64,000 bases of DNA from Pseudomonadota bacterium (GCA_020161365.1 JAIUNU010000002.1:452528-516527), one strand, 5' to 3'. Shown: positions 8,042 to 16,781, numbered from the stretch's first letter. Numbers and translations are program-made. The notes: generated by a model from the letters alone, not told the origin.

Positions 8042-9658
8042 ATGCCCGCCACCCGCCGCACCCTGATCACCGGCGCCGCCGCCCTGACCGCCTACGCCGC
8101 CCTGCCCCGCGCGGGCTTCGCGGGAGAGGCGCGCTCGCCGGTAGTGGCGACCACCAACGGCAAGGTGCGTGGCTATGTCCAGGACGGGGTCAGCGTCTTC
8201 AAGGGCCTGCGCTACGGCGCCGACACCGGCGGGGCGCGGCGGTTCATGGCGCCGGTCAAACCCGAGCCCTGGACCGACGTGAAGGACGCCCTCGCCTATG
8301 GCCCGGCCTCGATACAGACCGGCAAGGGCGAGGACGGCGAGACCCTCTCGGAAGACTGCCTGTTCCTCAATGTCTGGACCCCCGCCAAGGCCTCGCGGAA
8401 GACCGGTCTGGCGGACGGCGGCAAGCGGCCGGTGATGGTCTACATCCACGGCGGCGCCTATAACGGCGGCTCGGGCGCCAGTCCCTGGTACGAGGGGACC
8501 AAGCTGGCCAAGCGCGGCGATGTCGTGGTGGTGACCGTCAACCACCGCCTCAACGCCTTCGGCTATCTCTATCTCGCGCGCCTGTTCAACGACCCGTCGG
8601 TGGCCGACAGCGGCAATGTCGGACAGCTTGATCTGGTGCTCGCTCTGCAGTGGGTGCGGGACAACATCGCGGCCTTCGGCGGCGATCCGGAGCGGGTGAT
8701 GCTGTTTGGCCAGTCGGGCGGCGGGGCCAAGATCGCCACCCTGATGGCCATGCCCGCCGCCAAGGGCCTGTTCCACCGCGCCGCCACCATGAGCGGCCAG
8801 CAGGTCACGGTCGGCGGCCCGTTCAACGCGACCAAGCGCGCCAAGGCCTTCCTCGACAAGCTGGGGATCAAGGACCTGGCCGCCCTGCGCGCCCTGCCCG
8901 CCGCCGAGATGCTGGCGGGGCTGAAAGCGGTCGACCCGATCGCCGGGGCCGGCGGGGTCTATATGGGCCCGGTGCTGGACCAGCGGTCGCTGACCCGCCA
9001 TCCGTTCTTCCCCGACGCCGCGCCCCAGAGCCTGTCGGTGCCGATGATGGTCGGCAACACCCATGACGAGACCAGGGGCTTCATCGGCTGGGACGCCAAG
9101 GCCTTCCCCCAGACCTGGGACGAGGTGATCGCCCGCCTGCCGGGGCAGTTCAACGCCCGCATCGACATCGATCCCGAGACGGTGGTGGCCTTCTACCGCC
9201 AGACCTATCCGAACTATTCGCCGGCCGACGTCTTCTTCGCCGCCTCAACGGCGGGGCGTTCGTGGAAGGCGGCGATCATCCAGGACGAGGAACGAGCCAA
9301 GGCTGGCGCGCCGGCCTACGCCTATCAGGTCAACTGGCGCTCGCCGATGCAGGGCGGGATCTTCGGCGCCCCGCACACGATCGACATCGGCCTGGTGTTC
9401 GGCACGCTGGACGCAAAGGGCTCGATCGTCGGGACGGGGCCGGAGTCCGTGGCTATGTCCAACACCATGAGCGACGCCTTCATCGCCTTCGCCCGCACCG
9501 GCGACCCGAACGGCGGAAGCCTGCCCAAGTGGGAGCCCTACACCCTGCCCCGCCGCCAGACGATGGTGTTCGACACCGTCTCGCGGCTGGAGGACGACCC
9601 GCGCGGCGTCGAGCGGGAATTCTTCAACCGCGTGCCGTTCACTCAGTTCGGGACGTGA
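8042..9658 (+). CDS. Exported type-B carboxylesterase
   Basis: A 538-residue member of the cholinesterase/carboxylesterase-B family of alpha/beta hydrolases. It has a Tat-like signal (TRRTLITGAAALTAYAALPRAGFA), the oxyanion region VYIHGGAYNGGS, a nucleophile elbow FGQSGGGAK (Ser in GQSGG rather than the commoner GESAG), an acidic-residue region around THDETRGF, and a catalytic His region GAPHTIDIG. The start is the ATG 5-6 bases after GGAGGAAACCC. In this context it may de-esterify plant polysaccharides, but family members act on many esters. It overlaps the end of a small convergent gene by 20 bases. Confidence 0.9.
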   Translation: MPATRRTLITGAAALTAYAALPRAGFAGEARSPVVATTNGKVRGYVQDGVSVFKGLRYGADTGGARRFMAPVKPEPWTDVKDALAYGPASIQTGKGEDGETLSEDCLFLNVWTPAKASRKTGLADGGKRPVMVYIHGGAYNGGSGASPWYEGTKLAKRGDVVVVTVNHRLNAFGYLYLARLFNDPSVADSGNVGQLDLVLALQWVRDNIAAFGGDPERVMLFGQSGGGAKIATLMAMPAAKGLFHRAATMSGQQVTVGGPFNATKRAKAFLDKLGIKDLAALRALPAAEMLAGLKAVDPIAGAGGVYMGPVLDQRSLTRHPFFPDAAPQSLSVPMMVGNTHDETRGFIGWDAKAFPQTWDEVIARLPGQFNARIDIDPETVVAFYRQTYPNYSPADVFFAASTAGRSWKAAIIQDEERAKAGAPAYAYQVNWRSPMQGGIFGAPHTIDIGLVFGTLDAKGSIVGTGPESVAMSNTMSDAFIAFARTGDPNGGSLPKWEPYTLPRRQTMVFDTVSRLEDDPRGVEREFFNRVPFTQFGT

Positions 9659-9794
9659 TCTCGTAGGGCGGGGCCGGCGGCAGGTGCTCGACCAGAACCT
9701 GGCTGGTCATCTCGGCCTCGGCGCGAATGGGCGGCGGCTCGCCGAACACCGCCTCCCACAACACGCTCAACGCCTGACGCTCGTCGAAATCCAC
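9639..9794 (-). CDS. Small protein of unknown function (51 aa)
   Basis: The frame is open from a TTG at 9836, but the GTG at 9794 has an AAAGGAG motif eight bases upstream and is the better start, giving 51 residues (MDFDERQALSVLWEAVFGE...). It is acidic and soluble, with no signal peptide. It converges with the carboxylesterase, overlapping its 3' end by 20 bases. A perfect interrupted palindrome at 9844-9866 lies about 50 bases upstream. No family is recognised; GC bias at third positions supports coding. Confidence 0.55.
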   Translation of the reverse strand: MDFDERQALSVLWEAVFGEPPPIRAEAEMTSQVLVEHLPPAPPYEITSRTE

Positions 9795-9843
9795 CGGGCC
9801 GCTCCTTTCGGAGACTAGAATGGCCCGGTGGGTCAACGGGTTG

Positions 9844-9866
9844 CTGGTTAGCGCGGCGCTAACCAG
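9844..9866. promoter_or_regulatory. Perfect 11-bp interrupted palindrome
   Basis: Arms CTGGTTAGCGC and GCGCTAACCAG are separated by one G. It lies between the start of the 51-aa gene and the end of the GH3 gene, both on the minus strand. Each arm contains GGTTAGCGC, resembling a half-site of the xylose-type operator. No T tract follows on either strand, so it may be an operator or a rho-independent-like stem. Confidence 0.45.
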
Positions 9867-9882
9867 ACTTTCGAACGCACCG

Positions 9883-12378
9883 CTACGGCGCCTTCGCCGG
9901 GCAGACCGCCCCGGCCGGGTCGGCGGTCAGCTTCACCTCGGCGACCGACACCTGGAAGGCGCCCGCAGAGATCAGCTCGAACGGGGCAGTCACCTTGGTC
10001 ACGTCCGTGCCGGCGGCCTGGAAGCACTTGAGCGGGATCTTGACGCTGGCCCACTGGCCAGTCGGCGAACCGGCCGGCGGCGTGACATCGAGGCGTCCCG
10101 CGCCCATCGCCAGGCTCACCCGCCCGGTCGCGGCGGCGTCCAGGCGATAGGCGAAGCTCAGCGCCATGTCGGCGTTGGTCTGGAACGACAGGTCCAGCGG
10201 CTTGTCGCCGACGATCGAGAGCTTGCCAGTCTTGTCGCCGGCGAAGGTGATCTGGCGGCCCGCTTCCTGGACGTTACCCGCATCGACCGGCGCGATCTGC
10301 ACGCTCGACGACGGCGAGGCCTTGAACGCGAACGGCGCCGGGGTCTTGCCGCCGACGAAGTAGTTCACGACGTTATCGGCCTGCGCCGTGACGCCGGACA
10401 CTTCCGACAGGCGACCCACCTTGCCCGGCTTGGCGTACGACAGGCCATAGCCGTAGGCGAACAGAGGGTCATAGGTCTTGTCGCCCTTGTTCAGGCGGAA
10501 CTGGGCGGCGGTCTTGGGCCAGCTGAACGACAGCTTGCCCTGGAAGTCGTGGCGCGGCTTGCCGGCCTTGTCGCCGATCAGCACGTCGGCCACGCCGCCG
10601 CCTTCCGAGCCTGGCAGCCAGGCGGCCACGAAGGCGTCCGAGGCGTTGAGCTCGGGGTTCACCCACAGCGGACGACCGCTGAGGAACACCGACACCACCT
10701 TCACGCCCTGGGCCTTCAGGCTCTTGAGCAGGGCCAGGTCCGCCTTGGCGCCCGGCTGATACTCAAGGGATGTCTTCAGGTCGCCGACACCTTCCGCATA
10801 AGGATTTTCGCCGAAGACCACGATGGCCACGTCCGGCTTCGTGTCGAACTTGCCGTCGACGCTGAGCGTCGCGCGGCCGCCGCCGGCCTCGACCGCCGAT
10901 TTCATCCCCGACCAGATCGATTCTGCGTTGGGGAAGTCGGGGTTGGTGTTGCCCGTGCCCTGCCACGACAGGGTCCAGCCGCCCGACTGCTTGCCGATGT
11001 CGTCGGCGCCCGAGCCGGCGACCAGCACATTGGCCGAGCTTTTCACCGGCAGGACGCCGTCGTTCTTCAGCAGGACCAGCGACTTGCGGACCGCCTCGCG
11101 GGCGATGGCGCGGTGCTCGGGCGCGCCGATGACGGCCTCGCGGCCTTCATAGGGGCGCGCCGCCTGGAACAGGCCCATCTTGGCCTTCACCCGCAGGATC
11201 CGGCGGACCGCGTCGTCGATGCGGGCCATCGGGATCACGCCCGACTTCGCCTGGGCCAGGGTGTTGTCGTAGAGCGCCTTCCAGCTGTCGGGGGCCATGA
11301 ACATGTCGAGGCCGGCGTTGATCGATTGGGCGCAGTCGGTCGGCTTGCAGCCCACCACCTGGCCATGGCCGTTCCAGTCGCCGACCACGAAGCCGTCGAA
11401 GCCCATCTTGCCCTTCAGCACGTCGGTCAGCAGGCTCTTGTTGCCGTGCATCTTCTGGCCGTTCCAGCTGTTGAACGAGGCCATGATGGTCAGCGCGCCA
11501 GCGTTGATGGCCGGCACATAGCCCTGGGCGTGGATGCGGACCAGCTCCTCCTCGGAGACCTTGGTGTCGCCCTGGTCGACGCCGTTCTCGGTGCCGCCGT
11601 CGCCCAGGAAATGCTTGGCGCTGGCGGCGACATGGCCCTGCTGGATCACGCCGCTCTTGCCGCCCTCGAAGGGCGCGACCGCAGCCTGCAGGCCCAGGAT
11701 CATCTCGCCGGCGTACTGGCGGATGATCGCCGGGTCCTCGGAATAGCCCTCGTAGGTGCGCCCCCAGCGATCGTCGCGCGGCGCGGCCAGGGTCGGACCA
11801 AACGCCCAGTCGAAGCCGGCGGCCGAGGTCTCCAGCGCCGTAGCCTTGCCGATGCGACGGATCAGCTCGGGATCACGCGCCGCGCCGAGGCCGATATTGT
11901 GCGGAAAGAGGGTCGCGCCGACGACGTTGTTGTTGCCGTGGACGGCGTCGATGCCGAACATCAGCGGCACATGGGTCCCGCCCACGCGCTGCGCCGCGCC
12001 TTCGCGGAAGGCCCTGGCGGTGTCGACCCACGGCTTTTGCGGCGACCGGTCAGGCGCGCCCAGCGGCGGTGAGCTGCCGCCGCCCAGGATCGAGCCCAGG
12101 GGATAGGTTTTTAGGTCCTCGGGCTTGATCGAACCGATATCGGCCTGGATCAGCTGACCGACCTTCTCCTCGAGGGTCAGCTTGGCCAGCACCGAGTCCA
12201 CGAACGCTTCGGTCGCCGGATCGACCAGACCCTGGCTCTTGGCGGCGGGCCACTTGGCGGGCTGAGCGGTGGACTTGGCCTTCGAGGGGGCCTTTGAGGG
12301 GGCGGTGCTCTCGGCCGACGCCACGCCGGCCAGGAAGGTGGACGCCAAGAGGGCGACGCAAAGGGTCTTGGTGTTCAT
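9883..12378 (-). CDS. Exported GH3 beta-glucosidase / exo-glucanase
   Basis: An 831-residue GH3 exo-hydrolase that releases glucose from beta-glucans or oligosaccharides in the periplasm. Order: signal peptide (TKTLCVALLASTFLAGVASA), GH3 N-terminal barrel with IQADIGSI, GIDAVHGNNNV and the nucleophile Asp in FVVGDWNGHGQ, the GH3 C-terminal sandwich (LVLLKNDGVLPV, VVVFGENPYAEG), and an extra C-terminal beta-sandwich of the ExoP galactose-binding-like type (last 150 residues). An upstream TTG at 12387 is in frame, but the ATG at 12378 sits nine bases after GAAGAAGAG. A LacI-type palindrome lies about 40 bases upstream. Confidence 0.95.
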   Translation of the reverse strand: MNTKTLCVALLASTFLAGVASAESTAPSKAPSKAKSTAQPAKWPAAKSQGLVDPATEAFVDSVLAKLTLEEKVGQLIQADIGSIKPEDLKTYPLGSILGGGSSPPLGAPDRSPQKPWVDTARAFREGAAQRVGGTHVPLMFGIDAVHGNNNVVGATLFPHNIGLGAARDPELIRRIGKATALETSAAGFDWAFGPTLAAPRDDRWGRTYEGYSEDPAIIRQYAGEMILGLQAAVAPFEGGKSGVIQQGHVAASAKHFLGDGGTENGVDQGDTKVSEEELVRIHAQGYVPAINAGALTIMASFNSWNGQKMHGNKSLLTDVLKGKMGFDGFVVGDWNGHGQVVGCKPTDCAQSINAGLDMFMAPDSWKALYDNTLAQAKSGVIPMARIDDAVRRILRVKAKMGLFQAARPYEGREAVIGAPEHRAIAREAVRKSLVLLKNDGVLPVKSSANVLVAGSGADDIGKQSGGWTLSWQGTGNTNPDFPNAESIWSGMKSAVEAGGGRATLSVDGKFDTKPDVAIVVFGENPYAEGVGDLKTSLEYQPGAKADLALLKSLKAQGVKVVSVFLSGRPLWVNPELNASDAFVAAWLPGSEGGGVADVLIGDKAGKPRHDFQGKLSFSWPKTAAQFRLNKGDKTYDPLFAYGYGLSYAKPGKVGRLSEVSGVTAQADNVVNYFVGGKTPAPFAFKASPSSSVQIAPVDAGNVQEAGRQITFAGDKTGKLSIVGDKPLDLSFQTNADMALSFAYRLDAAATGRVSLAMGAGRLDVTPPAGSPTGQWASVKIPLKCFQAAGTDVTKVTAPFELISAGAFQVSVAEVKLTADPAGAVCPAKAP

Positions 12379-12419
12379 ACTCCCCAACTCTTCTTCATTG
12401 GACGACGACGCGCCGTTTC

Positions 12420-12431
12420 GACAACGTTGTC
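12420..12431. promoter_or_regulatory. LacI-type operator before the GH3 gene
   Basis: GACAACGTTGTC is a perfect 12-bp palindrome; with flanking bases it is cGACAACGTTGTCa, one mismatch from the TGACAACGTTGTCA form used by several LacI-family sugar repressors. It lies 42 bases upstream of the GH3 start. Confidence 0.55.
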
Positions 12432-12504
12432 ATACACCTCGCCGGCAATCCAGAGGCGTTCGATGCGTCGAAGCGGAGAAACCCGCTACGGCGACCCAAA
12501 CCTG

Positions 12505-12535
12505 AAAAAGGGCGGACCCAAGCGGGCCCGCCCCC
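12505..12535 (-). terminator. Intrinsic terminator of the downstream flagellin gene
   Basis: Read on the minus strand: stem GGGCGG / CCGCCC followed by TTTTT (AAAAA at 12505-12509 on the plus strand). A second hairpin, GGCGGATC / GATCCGCC at 12562-12585, lies between it and the flagellin stop. Confidence 0.75.
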
Positions 12536-12600
12536 TCCAGTTTCAGAGCCGCGACCGTTGAGGCGGATCCAAACGCTGATCCGCCCGTCCGGAGGTCAGC

Positions 12601-13422
12601 TTATCGGAAAAGACTGAGGATCGCCGAGCTCGACGAATTGGCGATCGACAGCGCCTGCACGCCCAGCTGCTGCTTGGTTTGCAGCGACTGCAGCTTGGCG
12701 CTCTCCTTGGCCAGGTCGGCGTCCACCAGGTTGCCGACGCCGGCTTGCAGGCTGTCCTGCAGCTTGCCGACGAAGGTCAGGTGGGTGTCGAGACCCGTCG
12801 AGCTGGTGCCCAGCGAAGCCAGCTTGTTGGTGGCCGTCTGCAGCGCCGTGGTGACCGTGGTGATCATGGTCTTGGCGGCGGCGGCCGTCGTGAAGGTCGA
12901 GCTGGCCGTCAGGCCCAGACCGGCGAGGGTCAGGGTCTTGGCGTTGACGGTGAAGCCCGAGCCGTCCGAGTTGGCCAGGAAGGTCAGCTTGGTGGTGGTG
13001 CCGTCGGCAATGCTGACGCCATTGAACTTGGCGTTCGACGCGGCCTTGGTCACTTGGTCGCGCAGCGACTCGAAGTCCGACTTCAGAGCGTTGAACGAGG
13101 CGGTGCTGAGCGAGGTGTCGGACGCGGCCAGCGCCTTTTCCTTCATCTTGCCGAGCAGGTCGGTGATCGTGTCGCCGGCGGCGAGCGCGACGTCAATCGT
13201 CGACTGGCCGCGTTGCAGCGAGTCCTTGACGGCGTTCAGGCTGCTCGCAGTGGCCGACTGGTTCTTGGCGGTCGCCCAGATGGCGCCATTGTCCTTGGCG
13301 CTGCCGATCTTCTTGCCGGTGCTGATGCGCTGTTGGACGGTGTTCAGTTCAGAACTGGTGGTGTTCAGGTTCTGGAGCGCGATCATCGCGCCCGAGTTCG
13401 TGTTGATGCTGTTTAGCGCCAT
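12601..13422 (-). CDS. Beta-type flagellin (273 aa), copy A
   Basis: A structural subunit of the flagellar filament: the conserved N-terminal D0/D1 helices ([20 protein letters not shown]), a short variable centre and a C-terminal D0 ending ILSLFR. At 273 residues it matches the 25-kDa Caulobacter FljM/N/O group. Which of these it corresponds to cannot be decided. The start was set at MALNS because the frame upstream has no flagellin similarity. It has its own leader (13448-13485) and terminator, so it is monocistronic. Its central region is almost identical at DNA level to copy B, with divergence concentrated in the N-terminal 60 residues, suggesting gene conversion. Confidence 0.95.
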   Translation of the reverse strand: MALNSINTNSGAMIALQNLNTTSSELNTVQQRISTGKKIGSAKDNGAIWATAKNQSATASSLNAVKDSLQRGQSTIDVALAAGDTITDLLGKMKEKALAASDTSLSTASFNALKSDFESLRDQVTKAASNAKFNGVSIADGTTTKLTFLANSDGSGFTVNAKTLTLAGLGLTASSTFTTAAAAKTMITTVTTALQTATNKLASLGTSSTGLDTHLTFVGKLQDSLQAGVGNLVDADLAKESAKLQSLQTKQQLGVQALSIANSSSSAILSLFR

Positions 13423-13447
13423 GACGAAACACTCTCTTTGGAGGTTT

Positions 13448-13485
13448 CCGGTGTCGTTTTGACGACCGGTGGGCGTTTTGCCCAC
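13448..13485 (-). promoter_or_regulatory. Tandem stem-loops in the leader of flagellin A
   Basis: On the minus strand two adjacent hairpins precede the ATG by 25 bases. The first has arms GTGGGC/GCCCAC and loop AAAAC (13469-13485). The second has arms CCGGT-bulge-GTC / GAC-ACCGG and loop AAAAC (13448-13469). The same two occur before flagellin B. C. crescentus flagellin leaders are bound by FlbT, so this is a likely post-transcriptional control site. Confidence 0.65.
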
Positions 13486-13686
13486 CGCGACAATATGCCG
13501 CTGGCGTTGATATAAGGTTCACAGAACGTCGTTGTTCGATTAACGCACTGAGATCAGATTCAGAAATTGAAAAGTATATTTTGACCCTTCCGCCGAAACT
13601 ACACACATGAGAGTCGACGGTTGGTGTTCTGTTTTGAAACAAGATATCCAAATCTGAATCAATGTTCACGAAGTCATCGGAACGAC

Positions 13687-13716
13687 AAAAGGGCGGGCCC
13701 GAAGACCCGCCCTTCT
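13687..13716 (-). terminator. Intrinsic terminator of flagellin B
   Basis: On the minus strand: stem GGGCGGG / CCCGCCC followed by TTTT, about 30 bases after the flagellin B stop. Confidence 0.8.
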
Positions 13717-13743
13717 CGACGATGAAATTCGTCGAAGTCCGTC

Positions 13744-14565
13744 TTAGCGGAACAGGCTCAGGATCGACGACGACGATTGGTTCGCAATCGACAGCGCCTG
13801 CACGCCCAGCTGCTGCTTGGTTTGCAGCGACTGCAGCTTGGCGCTTTCCTTGGCCAGGTCGGCGTCCACCAGGTTGCCCACGCCGGCGTCCAGGCTGTCC
13901 TGCAGCTTGCCGACGAAGGTCAGGTGGGTGTCGAGACCCGTCGAGCTGGTGCCCAGCGAAGCCAGCTTGTTGGTGGCCGTCTGCAGCGCCGTGGTGACCG
14001 TGGTGATCATGGTCTTGGCGGCGGCGGCCGTCGTGAAGGTCGAGCTGGCCGTCAGGCCCAGACCGGCGAGGGTCAGGGTCTTGGCGTTGACGGTGAAGCC
14101 CGAGCCGTCCGAGTTGGCCAGGAAGGTCAGCTTGGTGGTGGTGCCGTCGGCAATGCTGACGCCATTAAACTTGGCGTTCGACGCGGCCTTGGTCACCTGG
14201 TCGCGCAGCGACTCGAAGTCCGCCTTAAGAGCGTTGAACGAGGCGGTGTTCAGCGAGGTGTCAGAAGCGGCCAGCGCCTTTTCCTTCATCTTGCCGAGCA
14301 GGTCGGTGATCGTGTCGCCAGCGGCGAGCGCGACGTCGATCGTCGACTGGCCGCGTTGCAGCGAGTCCTTGACGCCGTTCAGGCTGCTTGCAGTGGCCGA
14401 TTGATTACGAGCCGTCGCCCAGATGGCGCCATTGTCCTTGGCGCTGGCGATCTTCTTGCCCGTATTGATGCGCTGCTGGACCGTGGTCAGCTCGGCGCTC
14501 GTCGAGTTCAGGTTTTGCAGGGCGATCATAGCGCCCGAGTTCGTGTTGATGCTGTTCAGCGCCAT
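13744..14565 (-). CDS. Beta-type flagellin (273 aa), copy B
   Basis: Same length and domain layout as copy A (about 180 bp of terminator and leader plus promoter space separate them). It differs mainly in the N-terminal 60 residues ([17 protein letters not shown] versus [17 protein letters not shown]) and at a few later positions; residues about 125-225 are identical. It has its own leader hairpins and terminator. C. crescentus carries three such genes in its beta-flagellin cluster; only two are present here. The sequence before the start has AGGAG nine bases from the ATG. Confidence 0.95.
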   Translation of the reverse strand: MALNSINTNSGAMIALQNLNSTSAELTTVQQRINTGKKIASAKDNGAIWATARNQSATASSLNGVKDSLQRGQSTIDVALAAGDTITDLLGKMKEKALAASDTSLNTASFNALKADFESLRDQVTKAASNAKFNGVSIADGTTTKLTFLANSDGSGFTVNAKTLTLAGLGLTASSTFTTAAAAKTMITTVTTALQTATNKLASLGTSSTGLDTHLTFVGKLQDSLDAGVGNLVDADLAKESAKLQSLQTKQQLGVQALSIANQSSSSILSLFR

Positions 14566-14592
14566 AACGAAACAACTCCTATTCGAGGTGTT

Positions 14593-14630
14593 CCGACGTC
14601 ATTTTGACCGTCGGCGGGCGTTTTGCCCAC
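14593..14630 (-). promoter_or_regulatory. Tandem stem-loops in the leader of flagellin B
   Basis: First hairpin: arms GTGGGC/GCCCGC with loop AAAAC (14614-14630; one G-U pair). Second: arms CCGAC-bulge-GTC / GAC-GTCGG with loop AAAAT (14593-14614). Compared with copy A, the outer stem changes from CCGGT/ACCGG to CCGAC/GTCGG, which keeps pairing. It ends 27 bases before the ATG. Confidence 0.65.
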
Positions 14631-14877
14631 GGACAGTATCACCCAACGACCTTTCCACTTCGTTGAGGAAAAAGCCGAGATTGATTAAGATCGAGGACTA
14701 TTTTGTTAATGATGAAATGAGCAGAAAGTAAAAGAACTCTACGCTAGACATCGGCGATTGTCTCAAAATGGCACACCTAGTCTAGCCCTATAGATTCAAT
14801 CAAGACTCGGCATCGGCGCAGGAACTATGTGAGCCGCCCACCCCAGGAGTCTCCGCATCGACGCGCGGCGGTCCCCC
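14631..14877. other. AT-rich promoter region upstream of flagellin B
   Basis: 247 bases that are clearly more AT-rich than the surroundings, with no ORF of coding character. It must contain the flagellin B promoter (minus strand). I see no convincing sigma-54 or housekeeping element. Confidence 0.5.
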
Positions 14878-14994
14878 TCAACGATCGACGGCGTACAGGC
14901 GGCGCGAGCGGCACTGGCTGGCCACGGCGCGGATGGTGGACAGGAAGACCAGGCCCCTCCAGAGCCCGGCGAGAAAGCCGAAACAGCGACGCAT
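14878..14994 (-). CDS. Putative 38-aa hydrophobic/basic small protein
   Basis: ATG at 14994 preceded by AAAAGGAG at seven-base spacing, reading 38 codons to a TGA: MRRCFGFLAGLWRGLVFL followed by an arginine-rich tail ending RRLYAVDR. A short hydrophobic stretch (residues 5-20) between basic ends suggests membrane association. It lies between flagellin B and wrbA on the same strand. No family is known to me; the strong ribosome site and GC-rich third positions are the support. Confidence 0.45.
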   Translation of the reverse strand: MRRCFGFLAGLWRGLVFLSTIRAVASQCRSRRLYAVDR

Positions 14995-15142
14995 CACGGG
15001 ACACTCCTTTTCTGTTCAACGAATTCTGTTCAACGAAGAAAGGGCCGGCCGGCTCCCGCCGCCCCGCTCGCGCAGGGAAGACGGCGCCGGCCGGCCCTGT
15101 CGCCGGTTACGGAAATTGGCGTCGTGTCCGGCGCGCGCCGGA

Positions 15143-15742
15143 TCAGCCGTGCAGCTTGATAGCGGTCTCGGCGATCTTGCGGCCCTGGTAGCGGGCGCCG
15201 GTCAGCTCGTTCTCGCTGGGCTGACGCGAGCCGTCGCCGCCGGCGATGGTGGTGGCGCCGTAGGGGCTGCCGCCGGTGACTTCGTCCAGGGTCATCTGGC
15301 CGGCGTGGCCGTAGTCGAGGCCGACGATGGTCGTGCCGAAGTGCAGCAGGTTGGTGATGATCGAGAACAGCGTCGTCTCCTGGCCGCCGTGCTGGGTGGC
15401 GGTCGAGGTGAAGGCCCCGGCGACCTTGCCGTGCAGCGCGCCGCGGGCCCACAGGCCGCCGGCGGCGTCGAAGAAGGCCGCCATCTGCGAGGCCATGCGG
15501 CCAAAGCGGGTCGGCGCGCCGACGATGATGGCGTCATAGTCGGCCAGGTCCTCGACCTTGGCGATCGGGGCTTCCTGGTCGAGCTTGAAGTGCGCGCCCT
15601 TGGCGATATCCAGCGGCACGGTTTCCGGCACGCGCTTGATGTCGACGCTGGCGCCGGCTTCGCGCGCGCCTTCGGCGACGGCCTTGGCCATCGTCTCGAG
15701 GTGGCCGTACGACGAGTAGTAAAGAACCAGAACCTTGGCCAT
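15143..15742 (-). CDS. wrbA: NAD(P)H:quinone oxidoreductase, WrbA type
   Basis: A 199-residue flavodoxin-fold enzyme that reduces quinones by two electrons, avoiding semiquinones. The FMN phosphate loop is at the N-terminus ([14 protein letters not shown]), with the WrbA segments [18 protein letters not shown] and [13 protein letters not shown]. Length matches the family (about 198). GGGAGG precedes the ATG. It is divergent from a LysR-type regulator, with a short shared promoter region containing a symmetric TTCGA/TCGAA element, so it is the likely target of that regulator. Confidence 0.95.
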   Translation of the reverse strand: MAKVLVLYYSSYGHLETMAKAVAEGAREAGASVDIKRVPETVPLDIAKGAHFKLDQEAPIAKVEDLADYDAIIVGAPTRFGRMASQMAAFFDAAGGLWARGALHGKVAGAFTSTATQHGGQETTLFSIITNLLHFGTTIVGLDYGHAGQMTLDEVTGGSPYGATTIAGGDGSRQPSENELTGARYQGRKIAETAIKLHG

Positions 15743-15852
15743 GTCGGCCTCCCTTGGGTTTGAGCGATGGACGAGGCGGAACGCCCCGGTGTTGCGGAAG
15801 GTTGTGCGCCGGAAGGCGCTTGCGAAACAGTCGAATAAAATCGTCTATTATG

Positions 15853-15867
15853 TTCGATAAATTCGAA
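15853..15867. promoter_or_regulatory. Candidate LysR-type binding site between wrbA and lysR
   Basis: TTCGA-TAAAT-TCGAA, a 5-bp inverted repeat with a 5-base spacer, fits the T-N11-A form used by LysR-type regulators and lies 14 bases before the LysR start. Confidence 0.45.
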
Positions 15868-15880
15868 CGAAGAGGCCGTC

Positions 15881-16780
15881 TTGAACGATCCCGGCGCCCC
15901 GACTCTGGACCAGCTGACCGTGCTGCTCGCCGTCGTCGAGACCGGCGGCTTCGCCTCCGCCGCGCGGCGGCTGAACCGGGCCAACTCGGTGATCAGCTAC
16001 GCCATCGCCAATCTGGAGGCTCAACTGGGCCTCGTCTTGTTCGATCGTGACGCCGCCAAGCGCCCCGTACTGACCGAGGCGGGCAAGGTGGTGGTGGCCC
16101 AGGCACGGGTCATCGCCGGCGACGTGGCCAACCTGCGGGCCAAGGCCAAGGGCCTGCTTCAGGGTCTGGAGGCCGAGGTCAATCTGGTGCTGGACGTGAT
16201 GCTGCCCACCGCCCGCGTGGTCGACGCCTTGCGGGCTTTTCGCGAGACCTTCCCGACCGTGACCCTGCGCCTGCATGTCGAGGGGCTGGGCGCGGTGACC
16301 CAGATGGTGCTGGACCGCGCCGCGACCCTGGGCGTGGCGGGACCGCTGGAGGTCGTCCATGGCGGCGACGAGCTGGACTATATCGCCGTCGGCTCGACGG
16401 TGCTGATCCCGGTGGCGGCGCCCGACCATCCTCTGGCGCAGGGCCCTAATCCGCCTGGAGCGGGGCGAGGGCACACCCAGCTGGTGCTCACCGACCGCTC
16501 GAAACTGACCGAGGGCCGCGACTTCGCCGTCGCCAGCGTCCACACGTGGCGGCTGGCCGACCTGGGGGCCAAGCACCTGCTGCTGAAAGAGGGTTTCGGC
16601 TGGGGCAACATGCCCGAACCGATGGTCCGCGACGACCTCGCCGCCGGCCGCCTGAAGCGGCTCGCCATGCCGGATCTGAAGGAGGCGATCTATCCGCTGC
16701 ATGCGGTCTATCGCACCGACACCCCGCCCGGCCCGGCGACGGCGTTCCTGATCGAGCGGTTCAGGGGGCAGGCGGTTTAA
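15881..16780 (+). CDS. LysR-family transcriptional regulator
   Basis: A 299-residue LTTR with an N-terminal winged HTH (about residues 8-65: LDQLTVLLAVVETGGFASAARRLNRANSVISYAIANLE) and a C-terminal periplasmic-binding-like effector domain (about 90-295). The start is a TTG seven bases after AGAGG; no ATG fits the family start. It is divergent from wrbA, which it probably controls in response to a redox-active compound; this is inferred from arrangement only. Confidence 0.9.
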   Translation: MNDPGAPTLDQLTVLLAVVETGGFASAARRLNRANSVISYAIANLEAQLGLVLFDRDAAKRPVLTEAGKVVVAQARVIAGDVANLRAKAKGLLQGLEAEVNLVLDVMLPTARVVDALRAFRETFPTVTLRLHVEGLGAVTQMVLDRAATLGVAGPLEVVHGGDELDYIAVGSTVLIPVAAPDHPLAQGPNPPGAGRGHTQLVLTDRSKLTEGRDFAVASVHTWRLADLGAKHLLLKEGFGWGNMPEPMVRDDLAAGRLKRLAMPDLKEAIYPLHAVYRTDTPPGPATAFLIERFRGQAV

Positions 16781-16781
16781 G

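Noticed and set aside
5476..8070. 864-aa minus-strand ORF opposite putA and the GH5 gene
   Set aside because: Spans two well-supported plus-strand genes and their terminator; composition is that of an antisense shadow.
14643..14657. Sigma-54-like promoter TGGAAAGGTCGTTGG before flagellin B
   Set aside because: The -12 GC is GG, and nothing comparable is found at the same place before flagellin A.
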